Assembly: GCF_022348085.1 (NCBI RefSeq)
Contig: NZ_JAKRFN010000001.1
Location: forward strand, 1-64,000
DNA length: 64,000 nucleotides
Origin: Mycobacterium sp. PSTR-4-N
Lineage (GTDB): Bacteria; Actinomycetota; Actinomycetes; Mycobacteriales; Mycobacteriaceae
Direction: 5' to 3'
In this document: piece by piece, positions 7,783 through 16,483 of the stretch
Layout of the letters: the number at the start of each line of letters is the position of its first letter
Position numbering within the stretch: the stretch's first letter is position 1
Position numbers and translations under genes: made by a program
Notes under the pieces: generated by a model
Told to the model about the DNA's origin: nothing
The model's input: the letters and a program-made list of their open reading frames with translations, nothing else
Databases searched by the model: none

Positions 7783-10700
7783 CTGCGGTGATTCGCCATC
7801 TCTGCTTGGAAGGCAACGTTATCGGCGAGCTCCATCCGGTTCATCAGGCGGTCGACGTCGCTGATGCCGTTGAAGTTGTACGTCTTGTTCCCGCCCGCCG
7901 ACATGCGAAGGTCCGGGAAGCTCTGCTCGTGCAGCACGGACTGGCCGTAGGCGCGGGCCCCGGGTTCGCCGCCGAAGCTGCCCGGCACGGAGCCGACCAA
8001 CGCCGACGAGACGACGTTCGCGAGACCCTGGACGATCTTGCCGCCCTGCTGGAAGCCGCCCGCGATCAGCGACCCGGCCAGCCCGCCCAGCGGCCCGCCA
8101 CCCGCGGCGCCGATGCCCATCGACGCGGCAGTCGCGGCGAGGTTACCGAGGGTGGCAGCGCCGGACTGGATCGCGGTGTTGATCCAGTCGAGGTTGTGGT
8201 TCAGTGACTTCGGTGCCGGAGCGACCGTCGGCGCGGCGCTCCCGCTCGCAGCCGGTCCCTTCGCGGGCGCCTGCGCCGCCGGTGCCGGGGTCGGAGCCAC
8301 CGGGGCGACCGTCTGCGGCGCCGGCGCAGGTGTCGGTGCTGACGGCGGCGTCTGCGGCACGACCGTCGTCGGCCGGGGCGCGGGCGCCGGGGTGATCGTC
8401 TTGGCGTTCGGCACCTGGAAGTTCGGCCGCGGCGGCGGCACCACGACACCCGTCGGCGGCGGGCCACCCGCAGCGAGACCGGGAAGTTCCTTCGGGTCGA
8501 CGAGGCCGGCGTTCAGCCTGTGCAGGAACGCATCCGGCACGGTGGCACGGCCGCGCGCGGAGATCATGAACTCGTCCGGATGGACCTCGGCCAGGAACCC
8601 GCCTGTCGGCCCGGGGCCCTTTCGTGACGGCGTCGGCCCACCGGACTCCATGCCCGGGAACCCGCTGGGCGCGAAGTTCACGTGCAGGTGATTGAAGTGG
8701 TCCTTCTGCTGCCACAGGATGTAGTCGATGCCGAGCTCCGACTGGTGCTGTTTCAGCCACGCGTAGAGCTGGTCGCCCTGCGCCTTGCCGGCGGCCGGCG
8801 TCGGGTCGTTGAGTCCGCCAGCGCCGGGGATCATCACGTCGAGCGCAAGGCCCGATGGGTGCCACTTCAACGCGTCAGCGCGGACACCGCCGATGTCGGT
8901 GGCCCACGGGAAGTTCGCCTGGATGGCGTGCTTGCCCTTGAGCGTGTTGATCTGCAAACCGTTTCCTGAACCGCCGCTGCCACTGCCGCTGCTGGCGGCG
9001 GTCTTCCACGCGAACGTGTTGGGCCACGCACCCGGGCCCTGCGCCGCCAAGATCTTCTCCGCGATCTCGATCTGCTGAGCCTTCGACGCCTTGTCAGCGG
9101 TCGGTGCGTACGCGGTGCCGCCGAACTGCTGCCATGTCGAATCCAAGATCTGCAGGCCGCCGCGGTAAGGGCCACCCGAGTTGTCCGAGGGGGCCTGCCA
9201 GTTGCCGCTCGATTCGCGCTGGGCGATCGCCTCCCAGTCGGCGCCGCTACCGGTAGCGCCCGGCGTCGCCCCGCTATACAGCGCGCGCAGAGTGTCGCTA
9301 TCGAGCGTGACGCCGTACTGGGACGCCAAGCCGGTCGGGTCGACGGCGAAACCGCCGCCGCCGCCTTGAGAGTTGAGCCCGGCGAGCGCCGCCAGCGGGC
9401 CATCGGAGCCGAGCGCGAAACCGGCGACCTGCGTTGCTGCCTGGGTGTACGGGTTCGACGGCGACAGAATGCTGCCGCCCAGCCCCACAGCATTCAGGCC
9501 GCCCTGCCACAGGATGCCGGCCGCCTGCGTCGCTGTGTTGACTCCCCAATTACCCAAGTAGTTCAACGACTTCCCTACCCATTGCGTCACCGCCGACTTC
9601 GGATCCGGAGACGCCAGCCCGCCGAACAGGCCTGCGAACCCGGGCAGCCCGGCCGCCCGCGACGCGAAGTCGCCGCCCGGTGTTCCGGCCTGCGTCATCG
9701 CCGGCATGTCAGGCAGCTGGATCGCCGCGTCCGCATTCTGCAAGCCCTGCGCGACACCCGGCAGGGACGACACCAAACCGATGGCGTTGCCGATCGGACC
9801 CTGGATGCCGGAGGTGATGCCGCCGACAAGGCTCGAGATGATTCCCCCGCCGCCGGAGGTCGGGTTCGACGCGATCGGCGCGTTCGGCACAGCAGCCGGG
9901 CCGGGCGCCGAACCGGGGGTAACGGGGTTTCCGTGCTCGTCGACGACGCCACCCTGGTCGAAGCGGGGCACCTGCGCTGCCGGGACGACGAGCTCGCCGC
10001 CGTGCAGGATCGCGACGCGGGGGCCGTGGCCGGGGACGAGGCCGCCTGTCGCGTACTTCTTGATGTACGGCGAGTCCAGCGGCACGGTCGCTGTCAGCGT
10101 CCCGTCCGGGTTCGTGATGAACGGGATCTTCTGCTGTGTCAGCTGATCGGCAAGATTCCCAGGGACTGTAACCCGGTAGTCGGTGCCGCTCGACGCGACC
10201 TTCGCATCATCGGGGAACGGCGAGCCAGCACCCGGCTTGATTTCAAACCGGCCCTGCTCAGCTTGGTTCTGCTGTTGGGCACCCTGCTCAGCGGCAGGGA
10301 TACGTCCCAGCGTGCGGTTCAAATAGCCACCCGACAACACCGACGCTTGACCAGTAGCCGACAGCTGTTGCGCGATCTCGGCGAGGTCAGCAGTGTTCAT
10401 CAGCGACGGATTGCCCTTCGCCTTCTCGGCGAGGACAGCGTTGTAGCGTTCGAGTGCCTTGGGATCGCCGATGAGGGCAGAGAGCAGCAGATCCTGGTTG
10501 ATCTCGCCGCCGGTCTGCGCGCTAATTGCCGCCGCCCGCTTCGACAGATCCTTATTGACCTGGAACTCGGGGACCAGGTTGTTCTTGAGCAGAATGTCTC
10601 TGATCTGTTGTGTCGCCTCGGGTTTCCCGACAAGCGCGTCGGCGTACAGATCCGGAGCAATGCCCAGCGACTCGGCGGCCGACAGCGCGTTGCCCTTGCT

Positions 10701-13100
10701 GATGCCCGGGATACCCCCGCCGGGCTCACCGCTGGCGTCGTAGTTGCGGGCACCCTCGATCGCCTTCGAACGGGTCAGCGCCGTTACCTTGCCCGTGGTC
10801 CGATCCAGGGTGCTCTCGAGATTCCGGACGTCGGACTCAAAATTCCGGACCTGCTCCGCGGACTCCTGGTTCTTCTGGTCGAGGTACTGCAGCGCCGTGA
10901 TGACGCCCGGGATCGCCACGGTGGCCAGAGCGCCGAGCACACCGGCGCCGGCCGCCGACCCGCCCAGCGCCGACAGCGCGCCGGAAAACTTCGACAACCC
11001 GGATCCACCCTTGCCGACCTTCTGGAACGTAGAGTCGACGTCGGCCATCGCCTTCTTCGCGTCGTCCCGCGTCCGGTAGAAGCCGGTGCCGATACCCGTC
11101 AGCCCGGAGGACAGCAGTCCGAGCCCGTTGCGGACGCCGTCAATGACGGGATTGATGGTCTTCCACGTCAAATACGCTGTGAGAACACCTTTTACGAGAT
11201 CAGGGTGATCGCCGACGAGATCGGACAGTGTCTTGAACAGGTCGATCAGGCTCGACACGTACGGCTGCGCGCCGTCGGCGAGGCTCTTGAACGCGCCCGG
11301 CAGCTTGGCGAGCAGTTCGCCCCAGTGCCGTAGCTGCTCGAGCCCCTCGCGGAAGAACTCCCGCATCTGGTCCTGGCCCTCGGGTGATTCGAGGAACGTC
11401 TTCATGCGGGCGGTGATGTCTTCGAGCCACTGCAGGAAGCTGCCCCCGCCGCCCGCGGCCTGTGTGATGGCGCCGAACGACTGACCGATGTTCAGCACCG
11501 AGTTGCCCAGCGACGTCATCCCGTCGAGGCCTTCGTTGATCCACTTGTCGAGGCGACCGTCTTTGTCGGCGGCTTCGATGAAGTTCGCGAACCGGGTGGC
11601 GACGTTGCCGAGCGCGTCGGCGAGCCGGGGCAGCGAGTCGGTGCCGGCCGCGGCGAGAGTGCCGATACCGCGGACGAGCGGGTCGATGGCCTTCGACAGC
11701 CGTTCCTGCGCCTCACCGGTGTTGCCGAGAATCCGGTCGATCAGCCCGGTTCCGCGGGTGCTGCCGATCGAGGTGAAGAGGGCGGTGATGTTGTCGTTCC
11801 ACGCCGCCGAGATCCGCGTCATGCCCGTTTCGAAGTGCGGAGCCAGGTCGTTGGCGAACTTCTCGAATTCCTCTGCCTTGCCTTCGAACAGCGGTTCCTG
11901 CGCCGAGTTCCGGAGCCGATCCCACAGCGGTTGCATGTCGACGAGCTGCTGCACAAATTTCTGCGCCGACGGAGACAGATTGTCCATAGCCTGCGCGGCA
12001 GCCTTCTGCGCCGCGGACTGCTTATCACTGGCCGCGGCGACCGCCGCGTGCGCCTCGGCAACCTGCTGATCCGAGCGGACGACGCGCTCATTCGCGGCGA
12101 CGACGCGGTCGCTGTTCTCGACACCCTTGGCGTTGACGTCGTTGAGCTTCTGGGCGGTGTCGGCGTTACGGGCCCGGACCTCGAGCACCCGCTGGTCGGC
12201 CTCCTGAACGCGCAGCGCGGCGTCGCGGATGTCGCTGTACTTGCCGCGCGCGAGGTCCTCGCGGGCCTTCTGCGCTTCCAGCACGGCGCGGGACTCGGAG
12301 ATCAGGCCGCCGCGCATCTCGATGTTGAGGTCACGCTGCTCGTTGCGGGCGTCGCGAATGGCCTGCGCCTGGTCCTTGCGTGCCTGCGCGGAGTCGACGA
12401 CCGCGTTCCGCAGCTGGTTCTCGGCCGCGACCGACGCGCGGGCCTGCGCGGCGCTGTCCTGCCCCGACGACTGCGCCGCCTTGGACACCGCGTCGTAGGC
12501 GTCCTTGACCCCAGACAGGCCGAGCGCCAGCGTGCCGATGCTGGCGCCCGCGCTGGTGATCGCGCCCGGGACGACGAGCGCCGCGCCGGACACCTGCTGC
12601 AGCGCGCCCGCCAACTGGACGAGCGCGACCGTCGCCGGCTGCACGGCCGCCAAACCGACGACGCCGATGTTGACCAGCAGATCCGTGCGGCCAAAGCCGC
12701 CGAGCTGCCGCCGGACCGCGCTGGTGTCGACGTCGACCTTGAGTTCGATGTTCCGCGCTTCTTCGCGGGCACGGAGCAGCCGCAGCTGCTGCTCGGCCCG
12801 CGACGGGTCCGCCTCGACGTCGACCTTGATGCCGAGACGGTTGGCCCGCTCCCGAATCCGCAGGGCGCGCAGCTTGTTCTCGGCCTCGGTCAGATCAAGG
12901 TCGAGCTCCGTGTCCACCGGTTTGGAGATCTCGCGCTTCGCCCGTTCGGTCTTCTCCCGGAATCGGCTCGTGTCGGCCGAGACCTCCACTTCGAATCCCG
13001 GATCCCGCACGGACCGCAGCTGCCGGCGCAAATCGCGAACAAAGTCGTCGGCGTTCGGCCGAATCCGGACGGAGGCGCTACCCGCTGAATACTCAGGCAT
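7779..13100 (-). CDS. Tape measure protein with Rpf-like and M15-like hydrolase domains
   Basis: The product has 1,773 residues, the largest in the window; the tape measure sets tail length and is injected with the DNA. The ATG has an AAGGAGG site inside the end of the T frame. The first third is helical with Ala-rich coiled-coil repeats (about residues 40-420). Hydrophobic Gly/Ala-rich segments lie near 150-200. At about residue 1290, WEAIAQRESSGNW followed by GGLQILDSTWQQFGG matches the lysozyme-like domain of resuscitation-promoting factors, with the catalytic Glu near 1295. At 1414-1421 HPSGLALD and at 1468-1473 HFNHLH give the metal-binding pattern of M15/VanY-type peptidases. A Pro/Ala-rich linker follows (about 1555-1640). 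Such domains in mycobacteriophage tape measures are thought to open the cell wall during entry. Confidence 0.95.
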   Translation of the reverse strand: MPEYSAGSASVRIRPNADDFVRDLRRQLRSVRDPGFEVEVSADTSRFREKTERAKREISKPVDTELDLDLTEAENKLRALRIRERANRLGIKVDVEADPSRAEQQLRLLRAREEARNIELKVDVDTSAVRRQLGGFGRTDLLVNIGVVGLAAVQPATVALVQLAGALQQVSGAALVVPGAITSAGASIGTLALGLSGVKDAYDAVSKAAQSSGQDSAAQARASVAAENQLRNAVVDSAQARKDQAQAIRDARNEQRDLNIEMRGGLISESRAVLEAQKAREDLARGKYSDIRDAALRVQEADQRVLEVRARNADTAQKLNDVNAKGVENSDRVVAANERVVRSDQQVAEAHAAVAAASDKQSAAQKAAAQAMDNLSPSAQKFVQQLVDMQPLWDRLRNSAQEPLFEGKAEEFEKFANDLAPHFETGMTRISAAWNDNITALFTSIGSTRGTGLIDRILGNTGEAQERLSKAIDPLVRGIGTLAAAGTDSLPRLADALGNVATRFANFIEAADKDGRLDKWINEGLDGMTSLGNSVLNIGQSFGAITQAAGGGGSFLQWLEDITARMKTFLESPEGQDQMREFFREGLEQLRHWGELLAKLPGAFKSLADGAQPYVSSLIDLFKTLSDLVGDHPDLVKGVLTAYLTWKTINPVIDGVRNGLGLLSSGLTGIGTGFYRTRDDAKKAMADVDSTFQKVGKGGSGLSKFSGALSALGGSAAGAGVLGALATVAIPGVITALQYLDQKNQESAEQVRNFESDVRNLESTLDRTTGKVTALTRSKAIEGARNYDASGEPGGGIPGISKGNALSAAESLGIAPDLYADALVGKPEATQQIRDILLKNNLVPEFQVNKDLSKRAAAISAQTGGEINQDLLLSALIGDPKALERYNAVLAEKAKGNPSLMNTADLAEIAQQLSATGQASVLSGGYLNRTLGRIPAAEQGAQQQNQAEQGRFEIKPGAGSPFPDDAKVASSGTDYRVTVPGNLADQLTQQKIPFITNPDGTLTATVPLDSPYIKKYATGGLVPGHGPRVAILHGGELVVPAAQVPRFDQGGVVDEHGNPVTPGSAPGPAAVPNAPIASNPTSGGGGIISSLVGGITSGIQGPIGNAIGLVSSLPGVAQGLQNADAAIQLPDMPAMTQAGTPGGDFASRAAGLPGFAGLFGGLASPDPKSAVTQWVGKSLNYLGNWGVNTATQAAGILWQGGLNAVGLGGSILSPSNPYTQAATQVAGFALGSDGPLAALAGLNSQGGGGGFAVDPTGLASQYGVTLDSDTLRALYSGATPGATGSGADWEAIAQRESSGNWQAPSDNSGGPYRGGLQILDSTWQQFGGTAYAPTADKASKAQQIEIAEKILAAQGPGAWPNTFAWKTAASSGSGSGGSGNGLQINTLKGKHAIQANFPWATDIGGVRADALKWHPSGLALDVMIPGAGGLNDPTPAAGKAQGDQLYAWLKQHQSELGIDYILWQQKDHFNHLHVNFAPSGFPGMESGGPTPSRKGPGPTGGFLAEVHPDEFMISARGRATVPDAFLHRLNAGLVDPKELPGLAAGGPPPTGVVVPPPRPNFQVPNAKTITPAPAPRPTTVVPQTPPSAPTPAPAPQTVAPVAPTPAPAAQAPAKGPAASGSAAPTVAPAPKSLNHNLDWINTAIQSGAATLGNLAATAASMGIGAAGGGPLGGLAGSLIAGGFQQGGKIVQGLANVVSSALVGSVPGSFGGEPGARAYGQSVLHEQSFPDLRMSAGGNKTYNFNGISDVDRLMNRMELADNVAFQAEMANHRR

Positions 13101-14132
13101 GAGCGGCCTCCTTCCGGGTTTTCGGCCGCGGCATCGCGGTCGTCTTCATGGATGCGGCGATGTCGGCGTCGAGTTCGGCGAGCTCGTCGTTCGCCTTGTC
13201 GATCGCCAAGATCTCTGCCGGGAACAGCGGTCCCGCCGGGAACGGGATGCTGTAGTTCTTGGTCATCGCCCGAAGCAGCTGCGTCACAGTGACGTTCAGC
13301 TTGTGGATCTCGCTGACCGTGCGGCTGTACCCGACGATGTCGGGCCGAGCCGGGGTGTCTTGCTGTGCCCGCAGTGCCTGCGTGAACGCCGGGTAGTGCC
13401 GTTTGTCCCGCAGCAACGCGGCCTGCGTACGAGAACCGTCTATGCGGGCGACGGTTTCCGCGTAGTTGAGGAACTCTCCCCACGGCCGGTCGAAGCACCA
13501 GTCTCGGGCTCGGACTCCGAGGTGGTGGGCGAAGTCACCTTCGAGTTCGTCCCAGTAGTACCCGAGGTAGTCGAGGAGTCGCTGCCTTTTCCCGGTTGCT
13601 CACCGGCGATCTCGGCGATCAGCGGATGCTCCGGCTCGGCCCTCGACAGCGCCTCGAGCAGGGCGGTGACCTGCTGCTCAAGCTGGTCGATACGGTCCTC
13701 GTCCTCTTCTGAGGGCAGCCGCAGGAACTGCACCTTGAGCGCCTCATAGAACGCTTCCCGTTCCCAGTCACCTCGGTCTTCGAAGTACGTCTCGACCGCG
13801 TCGATCTGGTCGGGGCCGACCAGCGCGCGGGTGTAGGCGTCGTCCGCGGCCTCGATCGCGTCGCGGATCTCGGTGACTTCGGCTTGCGTGGCGCCGTTGC
13901 GGACCGCGTTCACGGATGCGGTGATCGCGGCCTGAGCAGCGAGCGTGGCCCGCGACATCGCCCGGACTCGCTTCGTCGTCGGCGGCTGCAGCACCAGATC
14001 CTTGGTGATCTGGAACGGCTCGATCGCCTTGCCCTTGCTGCGGGTCTCGGTGAGCACCTCGGCCCACCGGCCGACGGGCGCCCCGTCCGCCACCGTGGAC
14101 GGGGCGCCCTTACTGCGCGGCTTCGTCGCCAT
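13093..14132 (-). CDS. Tail assembly chaperone GT, made by -1 programmed frameshift
   Basis: The G frame (from 14132) shifts back one base at GGGAAAA (13587-13593) and continues to the stop at 13093, giving about 346 residues (182 from G, 164 from the T frame). After the shift the T frame is open and reads RLLDYLGYYWDELEGDF, then WCFDRPWGEFLNYA and a charged C-terminal half. This is the typical pattern of siphophage T products, which bind the tape measure and major tail protein during assembly. The T frame has no good start of its own near the slip, and its end overlaps the tape-measure start (ATGCCTGA), as is usual. Confidence 0.9.
13440..14132 (-). CDS. Tail assembly chaperone G (unshifted product)
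   Basis: The protein is 230 residues. Its N-terminal part is basic (MATKPRSKGAPSTV), the middle is helical and acidic (residues about 60-170), and the unshifted C-terminus is a low-complexity Ser/Thr tail (SSTTSGTTGTNSKVTSPTTS) ending SSSTTRKPSPA. It lies between the major tail protein and the tape measure, the conserved chaperone position. The low-complexity tail is the out-of-frame reading of the T-coding bases, which is why it looks unlike a folded domain. G is normally made in large excess over GT. Confidence 0.88.
   Translation of the reverse strand: MATKPRSKGAPSTVADGAPVGRWAEVLTETRSKGKAIEPFQITKDLVLQPPTTKRVRAMSRATLAAQAAITASVNAVRNGATQAEVTEIRDAIEAADDAYTRALVGPDQIDAVETYFEDRGDWEREAFYEALKVQFLRLPSEEDEDRIDQLEQQVTALLEALSRAEPEHPLIAEIAGEQPGKGSDSSTTSGTTGTNSKVTSPTTSESEPETGASTGRGESSSTTRKPSPA
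13587..13593 (-). promoter_or_regulatory. -1 ribosomal slippery site GGGAAAA
   Basis: On the minus strand the codons are CCG GGA AAA GGC, so the heptamer G GGA AAA has the canonical X XXY YYZ form in the zero frame. Slipping lets the two tRNAs re-pair with GGG AAA. The new frame stays open for 164 codons to 13093. No strong stem-loop downstream was modelled. Confidence 0.88.
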
Positions 14133-14135
14133 AGA

Positions 14136-14801
14136 TCAGGAACCCGCCCCGAAGCCGGGATCAACACCCGCGTCCTGCATCGCCTTCCAGCCCGGACCGA
14201 AGATGTCGACGATCAGCGGCTGGCCGAGCAGTGCGTCCTCGCCCTGGAAGTTGATCGTGTACGGGTAGGTCGCGACCTCGGCGTCGGTCAGCTGCGTCTC
14301 CGACCGCTCGGAGATGTTGGTGCGGTTGCCGATCCACGCGATGTACCACGGCAGCCCGTTCCACTTGTCCTTGCCGAGCAGGACGGTGCGGGACAGGATG
14401 ATGTCGGGCAACTGCTCGACACCGAACGTCACGCCACCGGACTGGTCGTAGTCGACGCCGGACAGGTCGGTGCCCAGCCAGTTCTCGAGGTTCTGCTTGG
14501 TGGTTTCCTGCGGCGTCAGCCCGATGGTCAGGTCGCGCTGCGTCGGCAGCTGCCGGGTCGGGCCGCCCTCACCGTGCGACCGGATGTCGTTGATGGTGAC
14601 CGCGTTGGCGAGCCGGCCGCCCTGCTGCTTGTCGTGCAGGCCGACGACCTGACCGTCGTCCGGCAGCGCCAGCGCACCGGTCGTCGGGTTGTGGACCATC
14701 TCGATCAGGTCGGTGGTCAGGTACGGGTACTGGATGACCCGCAGCTGACGCGGCGCGAACATGAGGTCGCGGCGCGTCACATCGGGATTGGTTGTGACCA
14801 T
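14136..14801 (-). CDS. Major tail (tube) protein
   Basis: The ATG at 14799-14801 is preceded by AAGGAG at good spacing and gives 221 residues starting MVTTNPDVTRRDLMFAPRQL. The longer open frame above it lacks a ribosome site. The sequence is beta-rich with conserved-looking segments (LTIGLTPQETTKQNLENWLG, WYIAWIGNRTNISE) of the kind seen in mycobacteriophage major tail subunits. It lies between the connectors and the tail chaperones, the standard place. It would form stacked hexamers of the tail tube. Confidence 0.82.
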   Translation of the reverse strand: MVTTNPDVTRRDLMFAPRQLRVIQYPYLTTDLIEMVHNPTTGALALPDDGQVVGLHDKQQGGRLANAVTINDIRSHGEGGPTRQLPTQRDLTIGLTPQETTKQNLENWLGTDLSGVDYDQSGGVTFGVEQLPDIILSRTVLLGKDKWNGLPWYIAWIGNRTNISERSETQLTDAEVATYPYTINFQGEDALLGQPLIVDIFGPGWKAMQDAGVDPGFGAGS

Positions 14802-14818
14802 GGCGTTTTCTCCTTTGG

Positions 14819-15352
14819 TTACCAGTCGATGCCGAGCGCATCGCGATAGTCGGGCAGGCCGCGCGGACGGTCCGCGTGGATCTCCCACGTGGTCGTGACC
14901 AGGCGGTCGTCACCCACTTGTTCCGGGATTAATTGCGGCCCAACAACTTCACCCGGAACAGTCATGAAGGTTGTTGAGACTCCTGAGAGGTGCGGTTGTT
15001 CGCGGGCGACGTCGCCGCCTTCTTCGAATTCGCACAGCACGTCGGTGACGTAGGACATGAGCAGGTTGGACTGGTCCCGGGACTGGGTGACCGCGCCGAT
15101 CTGGGTCATCGAGACGTCGGACCACTGCTGTTTCCGCTTGTTGACGTGGCCGCCCATGCGGTGCACCAGCAGCAGGCCTTTGCCGGATTCCAGCCAGTCC
15201 TCGCGGTCGTCGAGCCGGGTCAGCCACGGCTCGACCTTCACCCCGGTCAGGCCCTGTGCTGCACCGTTGTCTTGAAACATGAACAGGTCGCGGATGAGCC
15301 GTTCGACGTCCCACCGGCCGCCCTTCCACCACTGCGGGTAGGCGATCGTCAT
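14819..15352 (-). CDS. Tail terminator protein
   Basis: The protein is 177 residues and lies just before the major tail protein. It has a basic region with RMGGHVNKRKQQWSD near residue 65 and a beta-rich C-terminus with VVTTTWEIHADRP-type strands. Position (connector, terminator, tube) and size fit the tail-terminator family (lambda gpU-like), which caps the tube and joins it to the head. It overlaps the preceding gene by four bases. Confidence 0.68.
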   Translation of the reverse strand: MTIAYPQWWKGGRWDVERLIRDLFMFQDNGAAQGLTGVKVEPWLTRLDDREDWLESGKGLLLVHRMGGHVNKRKQQWSDVSMTQIGAVTQSRDQSNLLMSYVTDVLCEFEEGGDVAREQPHLSGVSTTFMTVPGEVVGPQLIPEQVGDDRLVTTTWEIHADRPRGLPDYRDALGIDW

Positions 15353-15738
15353 GACATCGATGACATGATGGCGAGCACCTTCACCAGGTCGTCCGCGGCG
15401 TGGTGTCCGCCGGTACGGACCGGGCCGTCAGCGCCAGGTTGGGCGGGGCCTTCGACAGTGCGCTTGGTGCCGAACTCGTGGGCGGCGCCGTAGCCGCCGC
15501 GCGGGAGTCCGCGGCCGACGGACATATCAGCGACGATGCGGTCGTGCTTGAGCCCGCCGATCGCGAGGTCGATGCGAGCAGACGCTGCCAGTGCGCCGCT
15601 GTCCTTGGCGACGATGCTGCGGTACAGGTCGCGCGCATGCCCGCCGGCTTCACGCATGACGCGGGCGCAGTCGCCGGACAGCAGCCACGAGGTGAGGAAC
15701 GGGTTCGGGGACGGGATGTCGTGTTGCACGGGGGTCAC
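15349..15738 (-). CDS. Head-tail connector protein (HK97 gp10-like)
   Basis: This 129-residue protein has a GTG start overlapping the preceding stop (GTGA). It has an N-terminal helix (MREAGGHARDLYRSIV near residue 28), then GALAASARIDLAI and a GYGAAHEFGTKRT segment. The pattern of a long helix, strands, and a Y-G-x-x-H/x-E-F-G motif is typical of HK97 gp10-type neck proteins. It probably lines the neck between connector and tail. Confidence 0.72.
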   Translation of the reverse strand: MTPVQHDIPSPNPFLTSWLLSGDCARVMREAGGHARDLYRSIVAKDSGALAASARIDLAIGGLKHDRIVADMSVGRGLPRGGYGAAHEFGTKRTVEGPAQPGADGPVRTGGHHAADDLVKVLAIMSSMS

Positions 15739-16010
15739 CTCTCCGTGGAGATCTCGAACTCGACGTAGCCGAGGTCGTCACCGGTCAGCGGGTGGTCCAT
15801 GTCCCACTTCCGTTGCCCGCGAACCCAATACGTCGTGCCCTGGTAGGAGAACTGGTCGCCGTCTTTCAGGTCGGAGCCGCGGGGGACGAACAGTTGCGGG
15901 GGGACGACGACCGCGTTCGCGATCGCGTTGAGGTCGCTCCACTGGTTTTCGCCGAAGTCGGTGTCGGCCCGTTTCGGCGCGATAGTGGCGCCGGTCGGGT
16001 TCAGCAGCAC
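15735..16010 (-). CDS. Head-tail stopper/connector protein
   Basis: The open frame begins earlier, but the GTG at 16008-16010 with a GGAG site upstream gives a 91-residue protein beginning MLLNPTGATIAPKRADTD. This fits the size and beta-barrel composition of head-tail stoppers (SPP1 gp16 / HK97 gp7-8 type). It has GDQFSYQGTTYWVRGQRKW near residue 50, typical of these small barrels. It overlaps both neighbours by a few bases. Confidence 0.66.
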   Translation of the reverse strand: MLLNPTGATIAPKRADTDFGENQWSDLNAIANAVVVPPQLFVPRGSDLKDGDQFSYQGTTYWVRGQRKWDMDHPLTGDDLGYVEFEISTER

Positions 16011-16417
16011 CGATCGCTCCGGACGGTGCCCATCGTGGTGGCCCGGAAGCCGGAGAACACCGTGCGCAGCCGGGTCTTGTCCGCCTTGGTCAGCCACGGC
16101 TGCCTCGACGTGGCGTCGGCGTTGAACCGCACCGTGGCGCCGAGCGGACCCATGGTCTGGGTCTTCGAGTCGACGAACTGCGGCACGTTGCTCTCTTCCG
16201 CCGCGTACAGCCGCGCGACGACGTCAGCAGTGACGGAGGTGACGACGGCGGGGATCGGGTGCTCCGTGTCGGTGGGGTCGTACTCGACGCCGATGTAGCC
16301 CTCGACGAGCTCGGACGCGTTCTGGGCGCGGCCGGGCAGCTTGTTCACCTCGTCGCTGGTGAGGTCTCGTTCCAACGCGGGCGACTGCTCGACGGCGGTC
16401 TTCGATACGGGAATCAC
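16001..16417 (-). CDS. Head-tail adaptor protein
   Basis: The protein is 138 residues with a GTG start. The N-terminus is helical and acidic, and the middle carries VVARLYAAEESNVPQF. It is the first gene after the capsid, the usual place of the adaptor (HK97 gp6-like) that binds the portal. A stem-loop lies just upstream (16438-16468) and may separate capsid and connector expression levels. The family call rests on order and size. Confidence 0.66.
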   Translation of the reverse strand: MIPVSKTAVEQSPALERDLTSDEVNKLPGRAQNASELVEGYIGVEYDPTDTEHPIPAVVTSVTADVVARLYAAEESNVPQFVDSKTQTMGPLGATVRFNADATSRQPWLTKADKTRLRTVFSGFRATTMGTVRSDRCC

Positions 16418-16437
16418 GTTTTCACCGCCCTTCCCGT

Positions 16438-16468
16438 CCCCCGGGCCGGGGGAAGATCGGCCCGGGGG
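16438..16468 (-). terminator. Perfect 10-bp stem-loop between capsid and connector genes
   Basis: CCCCCGGGCC (16438-16447) and GGCCCGGGGG (16459-16468) form a perfect inverted repeat with an 11-base spacer. It is in the 66-base gap after the capsid gene. There is no T-run, as is common for mycobacterial structures. It may partly stop transcription or protect the 3' end of the abundant capsid message. Confidence 0.6.
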
Positions 16469-16483
16469 TTGGGGGTTGAAGGA

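Noticed and set aside
9366..11333. Plus-strand open frame of 655 codons inside the tape measure
   Set aside because: It is antisense to a well-supported gene and Arg/Leu/Val-rich, as expected for a shadow frame in high-GC coding DNA, with no family motif or ribosome site.
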